64,000 bases of DNA from Marasmius tenuissimus. Taxonomy: Eukaryota; Basidiomycota; Agaricomycetes; Agaricales; Marasmiaceae. The stretch covers positions 558,001-622,000 of the forward strand of contig JAQOTA010000046.1 in NCBI GenBank assembly GCA_029532415.1, read 5' to 3'. A model generated the notes under the pieces. It was not told the origin of the DNA, did not search any database, and saw only the letters and a list, made by a program, of their open reading frames with translations. Made by a program: the position numbers and the translations under genes. Shown one piece after another: positions 45,742-57,634 of the stretch; the first letter of the stretch is position 1; every line of letters starts with the position of its first letter.

Positions 45742-47610
45742 TTGAGGCCGAGGTTTGTTCAAACCCCTGAGCACAGCCCCCCCAAGGCGGCCGAGGCTCA
45801 TGCAAAAGCCGAGCGGAATGACATCATGCTCGGCCTACGAAAAAATAAACACAGTTCCCACGTGGATCCCTTGGTCCACAACGAGCACACATTGTCTCAT
45901 CCCCCTCTCTTCCTTTCTCGTTCATCACTAGCCACTAAATTCACTCGTTCCCTCGCAGTCTCCCTCCCCACACGGCCACGGAAGCAACACCACCCACTCC
46001 TACAACACCCACTCCCCTCCACCGTCTGCTACTTTTGCCGGTGTTACCGGTGATTGCAGACATCCATCCCCAGGCCCTTCGTTAGTTGCCGCAACCGCAA
46101 CCTCTTCTTCCTCTGGTGGGATGTCACCTAGTCGAGCTGTAAAAGAACGGGAAGCGTTTAATGGAGCGGGTGGATTCGTCGGAGCGTCAGGGATGCCTAT
46201 ACCTCAACATCAAAACGGCGCTAGTCCTCCTCCTCCCTCGTCCTACTATACCCACCAATCCCCACAATCTCGACGTATGTCACTCGAATCCTCCGGAGCC
46301 CACAGCGGTGTATTCTACTCTACCAACTCGGAACACCCTTAACCCAAAACTTCTCATGCAGGGAGTGGTGGTGGTAGGTTGAACGTTGCCAACCTGGTAC
46401 GCTTGCGGCCTTGCTGGGTGGAGTTGATCTTGTTCCCTCCGAAGCGAAGGATCCTCCTGACATGTTCGATCCATAATCAGGAGTTCAAGGACGCACATAA
46501 TCTCATTCTACTCTGTGATGACCCTAAGCCGGCATATGCATGACAGCCGTGTTCAGCAGGTTCTCGAGAGGGCTTTGTCAAGTCGGTTTTGCTAGCGGAC
46601 GAGAGATACATCCGAGATGGACGAGAAACTTAAGACGAACGTCGAGGGTCGATTTGCGGAGTGGGCTGCGAAGGTTATCGACAGCAGGACCCGATATTCA
46701 GTTTATCCACTGGTGCTTCGCCAATCCATCCGGTATAATCGACGAGATGAGGTGAAACCGGGAAATCTGGTCGAGAAGGGGTTGACTTCGCTGTGGAAGA
46801 GCTGGAAGAATGTGGTCAGGAAATATGCCCTGCTTTACGAGCTATGGCGAATGAGCAAGGAAAAAGGCCCGTGTTCACACTCCGAAGTGAGCTGGGAGAG
46901 CCCCTTCTCTCCTTGTAATCTTCTCCTCTGTTAGATAGCGTCCCCTCGGGGGTAAATCACCCGAGGAATGCCTCAGTGTACGTTACCGCCGCTGCCTAGA
47001 TTACAAATCCGTCATCTACTGCTCTCTCGCCCATTGTAAAGCACATTGGAAGGAAGAACTCCGAGCCATCTGTTACGAAAATTGCAGCAATGAGGATGCG
47101 TAAGTAGCTCAATAGTTTGCCTAGTACATGCTGACGGAGCTCTTCGGATAGGTGAAAGGTCACCAATGACTCGACACGACTTGTACACCTTTGGTATGCT
47201 CCTCAAGCACTATCTCCAAACTCATGTTGAAATGTTCGACTACGCGGTAAAGTATCGCTCCTCGATTGCGTCTCAACACCTAGAACCGTCTATCCAAGAC
47301 GGCCAACGTCACCCAATAACATTCATCAACTTCGATGTCCCTGAGATCTCGTCGGTAGTTGGCGGAGCTACTACACCCTTCCCCTTTGAGCGGTCCTATT
47401 CAGGAGAAGTATCGATGGGAATCCGGATGGACGGAGACTCTCTTGAAGACGTGGGAGGATACGGACGCGAACCAGTTGCTTGTCTTGGCTGCTTTTGCTC
47501 GATCACAGTTTTCGTCTTGGCCGTATGTGATTGTGACTGATTTCTCAGTTGGTGGAGAGGACGAAATTGTGCCACCTGTGGAGGAAATTACCACGCCCGA
47601 GGGTGCTTGA
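45742..47610 (+). pseudogene. Unrecognised multi-exon gene, copy 2 (damaged)
   Basis: Partner of 9,095-10,866. It opens with the AKAERND module (AKAERNDIMLGLRKNK), then a Ser/Pro-rich region (46,121-46,342: MSPSRAVKEREAFNGAGGFV ... SPPPPSSYYTHQSPQ), then DEKLKTNVEGRFAEWAAKVI and NLVEKGLTSLWKSWKNVVRK at 46,617-46,880, then LLKHYLQTHVEMFDY and EKYRWESGWTETLL. Relative to 10.6 kb two bases are lost near 47,356 (TCGGTAGTTGG versus TCGGTGGAGTTGG), shifting frame inside the last exon. Family not recognised. Confidence 0.5.
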
Positions 47611-48189
47611 AGAAGAGAAGTCGGAAAAGAGTTGAACTATATACGGACTGAGATGAACGCTCCTACGAACATGCCAATTCTCTAGTCTTACCAGTCCGAG
47701 AAACGTAACAATGCGAGAGTCTCATAACTTCAAACTTGTAATGTGCATTGAAAATGAATAACTCATATGGTTCATTGATGGTTTATGTCTACTCAAGAGG
47801 GAGCAGGGACGAACGGCAGAGTAGGGCCTGGTCGCAAGCAACTACCCGGAAGCCAAGCACTTGGCCTGTACCTTTTGGCCGATTCAAGTCAGAGGGGCTG
47901 GGGGCTCCTCGGCTGTAGGGCAAGATCAGTAAGCGACCAGAAGCGGCTACAGGGAATAGACAGGCAGTAAAGTCAACTAAACCTTGTTGATTCCCAACAC
48001 GTCAAGTCTACACCATAAATTGCGAGTTCAGCAGTCACCAAATGCTCAATATACAGGCGGCGTGGTCAGTAGCTACATTGTCCCAGGTGCCAGCGTTCAA
48101 TACATTCTTCGCCTCGATTCAAGCCATCTCCACCGAAAAACGTAATCGATCAGAACGTTTGGTGTGTTCCCGTTCCCACTATATGCCCA
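47611..48189. other. Intergenic; nothing recognised
   Basis: Spacer between the convergent plus-strand gene relic and the minus-strand gene starting (3' end) at 48,190; partly matches 10,870-11,359. Confidence 0.4.
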
Positions 48190-50000
48190 TTACGACTCTC
48201 GAAGATCCTTCACCTTATCAATTCTCTCTTTCAACTCAGCCCTCGTACGACTCTTCTCTCCGGATCCATTCGCGGTGATGAACAGCGCCTGTAGTTTGAA
48301 TATCTTCTGTTCAATCTGCATCTGCCGATCTGTTCTCGCTCGAGATGGGACCCTCAAGTGAGCCGGTGACGACGTAGGGTTGATCGACACCGGTATCAGT
48401 GGCGCTATGACATTTGGTACCCGGGAGGCTGCAATTCTACCGGAGATCTCAGAGGCAGTCCGTACTGGCACGAGAGTATATTGAGCTGCCTTCCAGGCTC
48501 CTGCCGTTTTTTTGTCTTCAAATTCTTCTCGGAGATGTGTGGTCAATGAAATTGAATCGATCTCCATATGTCTAGCTCCTCCGGCTTTTCCGATTCCTCT
48601 CTCCATTCTCGAGCTCCTGGAACCGGAATACGCTTCTGTAGTCACCGTATTTAGGACCATTAGGTATCGGCGGAACTCCTCCAGGTTATTTGGTTTGTCT
48701 GGTCGTCGACAACGACGGAGAAATAGCAAAATGAGTACGGTTAATGAAACGATGAAGCCAGTTCCCCCGATGACGCTTCCGATAATGAACGCCTTGGGGC
48801 TATTCTCCTTGCCTGAAGACGAAGGTAACGTTACTGTGGAAGATGCGGATTCGATGATTCGTAACTTGTCGTGCTTGAGAAATGGATTATTGCCAACGTG
48901 GAAGCCAGCAGCAAGACGTTCAATCACAGGTTTGAATGTCACAAGTTGCTCGGACGTCGTTGACAGTATGGTCGAGCGTGTGGTCTCAGAGCTCAAGGCC
49001 GGAGTGTCGCTAACAATAGAGTAAAAGTATTCTGCCCCGTATTGGGATTGATCATAAGTATCACTCACATCGGTGTTGCAATCGTAGTAGTAGCAGGTTT
49101 TACAGCCATTTTGATGGCGTTGAAGACCGTATATATCAAGATGGTGCTAGCGTTAAGTGTGTCCACCCGAATATATGAGGCACAGGGGGGAAGGATAGCC
49201 ACGCACCCATCTTGAAGTACAGTCTTGATGCCTACAAGTTCCACTTCGCTGATTGTTCATCAGTTGAACGGAAATGACTTGTCAGGGGATTCAATACCCT
49301 AAAGCTATGGCAGCGAAGGTCATCGCCCCCCGCGCTACATCGTCCGTTTCTTCGTTACCTGAAATTCGATTAGCCTCTGTTTGAGTTGCAGTCGGTTGCG
49401 ATCCTGGGCCAAGATACAGGAGTTCGAGATCGAATGGCTCCATGTATGTACTAACCCGGACCAGCTTGCGGCGACACTCTGCGAGAGAGTAATGGTTTCG
49501 GGTAATGGTGTGAGGGTGGACTCAATGAAAACCTCTGCTTGTACCTTAAGACATATCAGAACAAGGATTGGTAGTCGAGAACTGATGGGATTAACAACAG
49601 TGGTTAGCATATGTACCTCATAGATGAATGAGAAAAAGGAATACATCGTTCTTAACCGCACCGTCGACACGGCTAGCGAGCCCGATCAAACTTGAAGACA
49701 GGCCCACATATACATCATTTGCTGCACTCTGGATCCGAAAATAATTGACGCCGGCACTCATTGGTTGTCGTCTGATGATCCCGAAGATGACCTGTGATGT
49801 GCGATATCAGGGTGCGGGTGGTTGAGATCTTTGGGATGAGGTCTCGCGAGGTCAAAGTAAAGGCGTAATCGGGACGGGAGAATGGGAGTAACGGGCGCAG
49901 ATTAAAACGAATCGTTCGCATAGAAGCATTGTACATGCATATCTTACGTTATTGCTTCTTAGGTGACGGAACTTCGAGCATTCTCCTATCAAGTACACTT
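48190..50000 (-). CDS. Long-tailed single-pass membrane protein F6 (5' exons uncertain)
   Basis: The last exon (48,190-49,009) and the one before it (49,069-49,146) join in phase. They encode a Ser/Thr-rich outer region, a TM helix (AFIIGSVIGGTGFIVSLTVL then ILLFLRRCRRPDK) and a cytosolic tail of about 170 residues. The tail has DSISLTTHLREEFED, YTLVPVRTASEISG, and a C-terminal helix rich in charged residues (ARTDRQMQIEQKIFKLQALF, then TRAELKERIDKV), possibly a short coiled coil. Upstream, open stretches to about 50,000 are likely to hold two to four more exons including a signal peptide (MLLCERFVLICA), but I could not fix them. The decayed partner is at 11.36-12.45 kb. Its tail differs from that of the F1/F5 type. 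Confidence 0.6.
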
Positions 50001-50114
50001 GAGCTCGGGTCTTGGTTTCTCCCAAGTCCCGGCCTGCGCAAAGCCATTCGTGAGTTAGCCGACTCATATCATTTGTGAGTTGACGACGATCTCACCGTAC
50101 TGCCAACATTATTA

Positions 50115-51064
50115 TCAAGATTTTCCGTCGACAGCTTTCTCGTTCCACCCATACCCATAGTCACCATCACTGTATGCCGGGAGTGTTTCAGGTCGGCTGG
50201 CGACGATCGCGTCCCGTTGATATTTACACGCAGTTCGAGCTGCCTCTTGTGCTTGACGACGACGCCGTACAAAGAAGATAACTAGAATCAAGAGGAACAG
50301 CAATACAACACTGCCGAGAACGCTCCCGATGATAGCTCCCTTGTGGTCTTTGCTTGCTGCTGTCATTTCTGGTCTATGTGTTTCTTGCACAGATTGCACG
50401 GAGGAAAGATCCCCAGGAGAGAGACCGGGGTTTGTCTCCGTTGCTGTATAGGAGTCCCGATATCCCGTGCCCATACTGCTCATGGCACGATTAAGCAGAT
50501 TTTTTTTTTACGTTGATAAACAAAGGTAAATTGGCTGACCTTGTACTGGCAGAATCACCGAGGTTCGACGAGGGAGAGGGGGATGCGGAAGAGGTCGAAG
50601 GCAGGGGCGCGTGCGGCGTTGTTACCAGTGGTAAAACAACTAACAATGGCAGATCAGGGAGGCTACAGATCACCATGAGCAAGCATCTTCGGGATGAGCA
50701 GTGCGGAGCCTCACCGGCGAGGGTTTCCGTTCGCATCGAGAGGTACTAGTTGGAACGTGCTGGAAGACTGGACTAAGTAAAACTAATTTCCCTGCGAAAC
50801 ATAGAATTACCCTGTCGGCACCACTGTAAATGCAAGCGTTTTTTGCTTGGATCCACGATCACCTGATATTGTTAAGGTCTGGACAGCAGAATTGGTATGG
50901 TTATGCAACTCGACGTAGGATACACCAAGGGTATCACCCAAGGTTAAAGTATATGGTAGAGAGGCCGTTATTGTCCAAGGAGGTTCTGGCTGGCGGTCGT
51001 GCACTCCCCTATCAAGGAGTGGCAATGGCATCCAAAAGATCAATTCTAAAAGTATAGATACCAT
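50115..51064 (-). CDS. Short-tailed single-pass membrane protein, copy F5 (261 aa, 4 exons)
   Basis: Exons: 50811-51064, 50715-50759, 50540-50662, 50115-50478 (786 nt, open). Signal peptide (VSILLELIFWMPLPLLDRG), N-terminal domain with LPYTLTLGDTLGVSY and GTFQLVPLDANGN across intron 1, a Ser/Pro/Thr stalk (APLPSTSSASPSPSS), TM helix (GAIIGSVLGSVVLLFLLILV), stop-transfer FFVRRRRQ, and tail PETLPAYSDGDYGYGWNEKA ending VDGKS. Exon sizes match F1 (both first exons 254 nt). The intron 3 donor GTCAGC is weak; the alternative would read on to a stop before the TM. Partner of F1 in the 4.4-14.7 versus 41.5-51.4 kb duplication. Confidence 0.83.
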
Positions 51065-51440
51065 TGAATTGTCTAGTATAGATCGTTCAAGCTGACACAA
51101 TCAAAGTAAAACGTACTTAATATAATGTGATTTGAAGCTCGAGTAGAGGAAGACCAAAGCTAGCCTACACCAGTCGAGGTCGTGGTGGTAGAATGACTAG
51201 GATACGGCTGCATTGCGCTTCGTCGCCCATGGTCCGCACTGCCTTCCCTAGTTGGGATATCAATGACATCTGCATCGGTAGTAGTCGTTGCCATTGTTCT
51301 TACATCAGATGATTGAGATGGGGGTACTCTAATAGCCGGAGGCGTTACAAGGGTCTGACCTGGGATGGCACATTCCTTTATGTATCTACAACTTGAAATT
51401 CTCAAGGTGCGCTTCATGATTTTCGACTGTGGGACGACTA
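51065..51440. other. Conserved upstream segment of F5
   Basis: Shares the CGTGGTGGT stretch and surrounding sequence with the upstream segments of F1, F2 and F4. Probably promoter and 5' leader. No gene called. Confidence 0.4.
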
Positions 51441-52859
51441 GGGGCATGCTAAATTCACGTGCTGTGTCACGTACAGTCATGTACAGTTCACGTACCGTCA
51501 CGTACCAAATTCACGTTCATGATGGGCACAGCCACTGCCCTTACATTCTTCTGTAGAACACAAGACCGTGACCCAGGACTGCATGATTCGGGAATCCTCA
51601 TCAGCAGAACACCCTCGCGCTATGTTTTCACTGTCCGGTGTGTGCATCGCATTTTGGCTACATACCATCCACTCATGGATACAATCCCGTGCCGAATAGC
51701 ACTCATGCTTCCGTCGCTCCACATCCTTCAACCCACGGATAGTTCAGTTCTCTTCAGCTGTCGAATCCTCTCACTCCGAGTATCTGCCGTTGAATCCCTC
51801 TGTTCTTTCCCAGAGCAAAGAGACGGATGTGGCTGCTCCGTCGGGGACCAAGACCCTCGACGACACCCACAAGTCCAATGTATTCAGCAATACTGACGAC
51901 AATATCACTGATGACAATTACTGGTGTATTCTTGGACCCGCCAGGCTCAATGACCCTTATGCTCAATCATGGAAACAGGCCCAGCAAGACGTGGCCGAAC
52001 TGGGGAATACTGATCAACCACAACAGCGTACTCACCCACATCCAATACTCAGGCCTGTTCATAAGAACAAAGTACCTTGCGTTCTTTCACGTCCAGACTC
52101 ACGTACCTCACGGAAAACCACGTTCGCTCACGTACATGTTCTGTTCTTAGTTTTGCGTACTCTATTTGCCACCAGGTCCACAAGGTGCTTTGCGCGACCT
52201 GGTAGGTTTGACCTCTGATTATCTACAACAGTCCTACCTCTCAAAGTGACAGTAGGCTCGCAGCTTACGTTCAGTGTGGTGGTGGGGTGGTACAAGAGGC
52301 TTGATATCACATTGTGAAACCTTATATATAGGTGAGGCAGCCTGAAGGAGGTGTTTGGGGCAGTCAAGACCCGTGGGAAAACACTATATCAACGACCACG
52401 GAACAATACTGGGCATGTCGACCAGCTCCGTTGCTTGTGATCGCTCAAAAAGGAGTCTCAATAGCTCTTGATGTGTGCTTTGAGGTTTGTTAGGAGTAAC
52501 CTTGACTTGTGAGTTGTGTCTTTTTGTTATGGGGAAGACCCTTCTCCTGGGTAGCACACCCCAGAAGACTGTTTACAGTGACGAGACATCATCCAGAACC
52601 GTCAAGTCTCATTCAAATAGTTATTGTATGTATCTATTCTAGCGGAGAAGCTAGAGCCTAGAGGGCCATGTACATGGAGCAGATATTCAAGATGTCGAAT
52701 GAAGGTGGCTATGTTCCCCGGTCTCCACAAGCTGTGGCTATGCTTTGCCATCAATTCACGTACCTCACGTATCAAAATGCTAAATTCATGTACATTCACG
52801 TACCGATACGTGCCTCATGTACCGCGAGATGTATGTGAACGTGAATCTAGATCGGCCTG
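51441..52859. mobile_element. ACGT-rich repeat element, copy b (1.4 kb)
   Basis: Left end GGGGCATGCTAAATTCACGT is identical for 20 bases to copy a. The right end (GTATGTGAACGTGAAT near 52,832-52,847) matches the right end of copy a. The first 110 bp and the last 130 bp align with copy a and the interior differs. Both ends carry clusters of CACGTAC/CATGTAC motifs. No transposase frame found. Confidence 0.62.
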
Positions 52860-53870
52860 CGACTCAGTATGACAGCAATATTGGCCTGATTATAAAGGTA
52901 CTTTTCAGTCAAAAATCTATTGTGTTGCCGAAAATGTACGTGATCCGCGTACTTCATTGCCGAAACGTGTAGTGTAGACCGTTGACGTGCTTGAGCATTT
53001 GTGCTCGACGTACTTTTGATAGTCAGCGTAGTGGATACTATTGGTAGGTGTGCCCTCTATTTACTTTCCGTACTTGACATTGGACCTTCAAAAATGAGTT
53101 TTCCTGCGATACTAAGGTTCGAAAGAAAAGGGCTGCCGAAAGTGACCAGACCTATTGGATGCCGCGATACGGCCACATTCGGGAATTACCGAAACACGGT
53201 CACTGCAGCGTGGAAATGTTAAATTGAGATTGTTGCTCTGAAAACAGAGGCACGTTACTTTAATTAACAGTCTTATCTCGGTGCTCCCAAGGGAGCTCTG
53301 AGCGAATGACGACTCGATTATCTCAAGCGTCAAGATCGGGGAAGCCAAACTCTTCCACCAACAAGCATGCCGTAGTGGAAAAGGTCTACTTGACTTGAAA
53401 GGTTCAAAGGTATGATCCTGAGGGGTCCGTCGTGAATACGTGGTGGTATCTAGGGCTCGATGGGACCTTGGACATGATAAATATCATAATTCTGTAGCCA
53501 TATGTAGGCAATGCGGCTGGATAGCACGGGAGCTGGTATAAGTTACTTTGCCTCTTCAATATAGCCCTCTCTGAGGATACTCATATAGAATTGAATAGAT
53601 TAAGGATCTTGGGTTTGACTTTTATACCCAGTGGCGAGCCTTCAAGCTCCAAGGTAGGGTCTGATCAATCACCCAGTACTACCGAGACCCGATAACTCAA
53701 ACTTGGAACCGTTTACTATCACTTGACACTTAGTACTACAGTTTAAGGAACTTAGCAATCTCACGGGATATCAGTGTGGTCGATTCATCTAAGGAGCGGG
53801 GGCTCTGAATATGAAGGTTAAACATTTGCTTGGTTGGATGTCCTCGACGCCGCACTGGTGGGGAGGCAAC
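52860..53870. other. No gene recognised
   Basis: Some ACGT motifs at 52,930-53,010; otherwise no feature. Short frames only. Confidence 0.35.
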
Positions 53871-53879
53871 AAACAACTT

Positions 53880-55060
53880 AGAAAAATAGTTTCATACCTG
53901 ATCCATCTTCCTCCCCTGAACTCGCACCCACCTGTCAGTAAGTGGTAATTTATGTACTGACAATACTATGCTACCGAGAGCATTGACTTGACTACCGGAG
54001 AACGCTATATTTGCTTGGTGGCTGTATCATGGATGAATGAGTTGTGTACAGCGCCGAGAAATACTCATTGCTTGGCTCGTACACTGAAACTCCCGGTCCT
54101 TCATGTGTTGTAGTTCAGAGCTGGACTACTTCTTTCAGTCTGTACACAGGTGACAGTACAGGTGAGCAAAAGAATTTAGTTGACTTCACGACGTGGTAGC
54201 CACTATTGACCACTCGCCGAGACCATGGCAGTAGTCATCACTTCTACTCAATTTATACTTGAAGTTTATTCTCGTCCCGTTGTGAGTGGGCCCATCTAAA
54301 CTCACGTTCACATACATTTTGTGGTACGTGAGGTACGTGAATCGGTACGTGAATGTACGTGTCACGAAGTGCTGAGCGTCTATCGGAGACGGCGGAGGCA
54401 GAGAGCAGTGGTAGCAAGCTAGGAGAGGAGCAGCGGGCTCGACTCAGGCAGAGATAAGGCAGAACTGGTCCCAACGACAAGTTAGATCTATTGTAGAGAA
54501 GGAAAGAAAAGGAAACTGTACTACTCACCTGGTCCCAACAACAAGAGGTCAAGATGAGGGACCAGGTGAAGACTAGCTAGCTTATATACTTATCCTACAG
54601 TCAGAGCTGGAGTCGGAGTGGCTACCTATGAGTCGTGTATGAGTAAGTATGAGTCAAGGATGAATAAGGAATGAGTCGATATGAGATAATGGGATGGCTG
54701 CGTGATGTGGGTTAAAGCTGTGCGATGGTGGGTTAAGAAAGGGAATCGTGAGAAATAAGGATGTATAGTAAGTGACCGTGAGAAAAGAACATGTGATAAT
54801 CATGTGAGCAAATGGTGGAGGGAAAAGTGGCGTCTTCATGACAGTACGTGAATTTAGCATCTTGATACGCGAGGTACGTGAATTGATGGCAAGGCATAGC
54901 CACCAATTCTGGGCACCAGGGGACATAGCCATAATCCTCAATACCTTGTATACCTGCTCAATGCATGTAGCTTGCTGGTCTATCTCCCGTATAGAATACC
55001 ATAATATGTACCTAGATATCAGTGAATACTGAATATAGGCAGTTTCCCTCAGCTGCAAGT
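53880..55060. mobile_element. ACGT-rich repeat element, fragments c (nested, with solo LTR)
   Basis: Bases 53,880-54,280 match the interior of copy a (23,620-24,060). At 54,288 a second element end starts in reverse orientation (GGGCCCATCTAAACTCACGT) and runs to about 55,050, matching the right end of copies a and b. A solo LTR (54,360-54,843) interrupts it. The arrangement implies at least three nested insertions. Confidence 0.55.
54360..54843. mobile_element. Solo LTR 1 (484 bp)
   Basis: Begins TGTCACGAAGTG and ends CTTCATGACA (TG...CA with TGTCA/TGACA termini), flanked by a perfect 5-bp duplication GTACG (54,355-54,359 and 54,844-54,848). Removing it rejoins the ACGT repeat. No internal coding sequence, so a solo LTR left by LTR-LTR recombination is the simplest reading. 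Confidence 0.85.
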
Positions 55061-56750
55061 CTCCTAGGGTGCTGCTCTGTCCCCTGAGTCAATTTGCACA
55101 AATATTAGGTATTCTGATTGAGAACTCCTCCTAGGATTACCACACTGATGATACCCAACGAGAAGTGTGTTGGTGCCATCCAACGTTGTTGGGTGCCCTC
55201 TGATGCGACCGATAAATTCTGACTGACTTCTAATTTGTCCTGACGTTCCCCAATCCATACCTTCCATACTCCGCACTTGTTCCTGAAATTGATTGAGGGA
55301 CCGACCTTTGAGTTCCAGAAGAACTTCGGAGAAGTGGTCCGTGCACAACTGTGTGGCCATTTCGAGCCCTTTGCCCAGCCCTTCCGCTCAGAGTCATATC
55401 GCTCCTTTCCTCCCCACCACCATCATCCTACCCATTTTCATCTCTCTTCCTCATGTTAGCAAATTCGCTGCTCGACTATAACCCATTCCGCAAGTGATCG
55501 GCAACTTGTAACGTTAAATGATAGAGTTATGGACAACGAATGGCCTGGGTTAGGGCAATAAGTGAGTTCATCAGTGACTCCATTGTTCCATCGTGCAGGA
55601 TTTCTGCTAACAGTGTTGAGGTGGAATTTTTGGGGATTGAGGTACAGAAATAGATGAAGTTTACGAAAGAAAGTCGGACAGTAAAGCAGCCATCAGGGTC
55701 TCAGGCAAACGGAGAAGGACTAGAACGCATGGTGTGTTCTATTTGTCTCCTTGTTGACATTCAACTAAAGTCCTTTTTCAATCAAAGTTAAAGCAGAGTT
55801 GAAGACACATTGAACACGTACTATAGAGTTGGCACCGGCTGCAGCAATCGTAAGGTGTCACTTATCTCTTTTCACCTGCTCGTACTAATACACTATTTCT
55901 GCAGACATACCACGATCTAGCCTTGACGTGTTGAAGCAGCTCAATGTAACACGACCTACCGCTTCGGAGCGTAGAGTGGATGAAGGGGACAGGCAGTGAC
56001 CGAAAGAGCGGGAGTTGGTGTCGGGAATGGGAACGGGTAGGCAAGTGGGTCAGGAACTGGGAATGGGGCGGGGGGCAGGGATCAGAGGGGGAAAACTGGG
56101 TGATCTAGTACTGATAAAGTTTGTCAGTTGGCATCAGCTATAATCAGAATTGTGTTGAATCCGGACTACTGGATATATGGACTGTTGTATTGGGCCGCAT
56201 CTATGCTTCAATCGTTTCATTATGATCTATGCTATTCCTAGTCACTCCCGTTATAGTAGCTACAGCCACCTCTGTATAGTATATAAGTAGCTCTGTATCT
56301 ACATGCAATACCAGTACTTTTACTACTCTCGTTGCTGCCTCTAAGCCTATCTCCAGGTGAGCTAGTCTGTCCCATGCTGCCACTGCATGGGCAGGACCTC
56401 TGCCTCAACAAATTGATGATGTCCACCAACGTTATCTGACTATCATTGAGGGAAATGGCTGCACTACCCATGTATCGGCATGTGTCAGATGGCACCAATA
56501 TAATGGAACATATCCGCCCTATTCCGATGATTTCTGATGATTGTTTGGCAGAACAACCTTCAATCAATCTGCATCAGTTCACACCTGATAATGCCAACAG
56601 AATCTTCATTGGGGATGATATCTAGCTTACAAGGGAGCTGCTAAGCTCAATACTTGAGCTGAACTAGCAAAGGGGAATGGGGGGACACATCCAAGGCTAC
56701 AGCCTCCTCTGAGATGTGGCCAAGCTCTCACAAATGCTACTGGTAGTAAC
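55061..56750. other. No gene recognised
   Basis: About 1.7 kb between ACGT-type fragments. A minus-strand frame at 55,064-55,360 (98 codons) and another at 56,238-56,567 (109 codons) have no recognisable features and no second copy to test them. May be unclassified repeat. Confidence 0.35.
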
Positions 56751-56759
56751 AAGCTGTGA

Positions 56760-57023
56760 ATCTAGACATGTGGTACGTGAGTTTGGCCACTACATATGTG
56801 AATAAGAATGTGAAGTACATAACTCCCAATTAGACATGGTGAACTCTGAAGTGAAAATCAGTGACGAATGCTGTGAAACTGATCTCAATGAGTAGTCGAC
56901 AGTCGCACATTGTGAAGTCGAGTTCCACCTTCAACCCCCTCAAATTCTGTCACTGACCTATGTAGACCTCGGTTAAGTGGTCCCGCGCTGAGATGTAACA
57001 CTTGTAGGACCAGGACAGAGTGG
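56760..57023. repeat. ACGT-rich repeat element, fragment d (reverse)
   Basis: Reverse complement of the interior of copy a (about 23,865-24,115); for example CTCAATGAGTAGTCGACAGT pairs with ACTGTCGACTACTCATTGAG at 23,982-24,001. Cut on its right by the 5' LTR of copia copy 2. Confidence 0.65.
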
Positions 57024-57345
57024 TGTTGAATCTGTGGACTATTATTAGATCCCGGTATATCCAAAGTCCCAGTTCACTCTTCCTGGCATTGTATTATGCG
57101 GGACAATGCATTCGCTATTGTTCTCTTTTTCATTGTTCACTATGCTCATATGTACAATTTCTATTGTCATCCTTATATGGTATTTACTATTGTCTCTACA
57201 TGTATATAAGCTCGTAGTTCTCTATTTGAATCTACAGTGTGCTTGAGCTTCTATGTCTTGCCTCTATCTCTCTAAACTCCTCTCTGGTAAGTAGTAGTGT
57301 AGCCATGTTGTAGTCCTCTGCACTAGGCATCATGCTGGCTCATCA
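57024..57345 (+). repeat. 5' LTR of copia copy 2
   Basis: 322 bp, TGTTGAATC ... GGCTCATCA, with a TATATAAGC TATA box at about 57,202-57,210. Confidence 0.9.
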
Positions 57346-57357
57346 GGTTATGGGCCC
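57346..57357 (+). other. Primer-binding site (half-tRNA type), copia copy 2
   Basis: GGTTATGGGCCC directly after the 5' LTR, identical to copy 1 and complementary to the initiator methionine tRNA anticodon arm. Confidence 0.8.
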
Positions 57358-57634
57358 TGGTTAGCCCGACTACAATAACAAGCGCCCCTAGGCTGCTGTT
57401 AGCAACAAGTGCCCCTAGGCCGCTGTCATTGGCTAGCTAGGCTAGACCTGCATGTTGCCTCCTAATTGAGTGCTTGATCTATGGCATTCATGTACGTCCT
57501 TCGACAACACGGATCTAAAAGATCCAATGCTCCCCGTTGAGCATAGCACCTTGATGGCTGCTCCCTGTGTTGATTAGATGCATGCTGATGCTGTCTTTTC
57601 TAGATCCAACACCAAACCTAAACATCTAACTATC

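Noticed and set aside
55064..56567. Small minus-strand frames (98 and 109 codons)
   Set aside because: No domain, no second copy, no splice context; length is what chance gives in this sequence.
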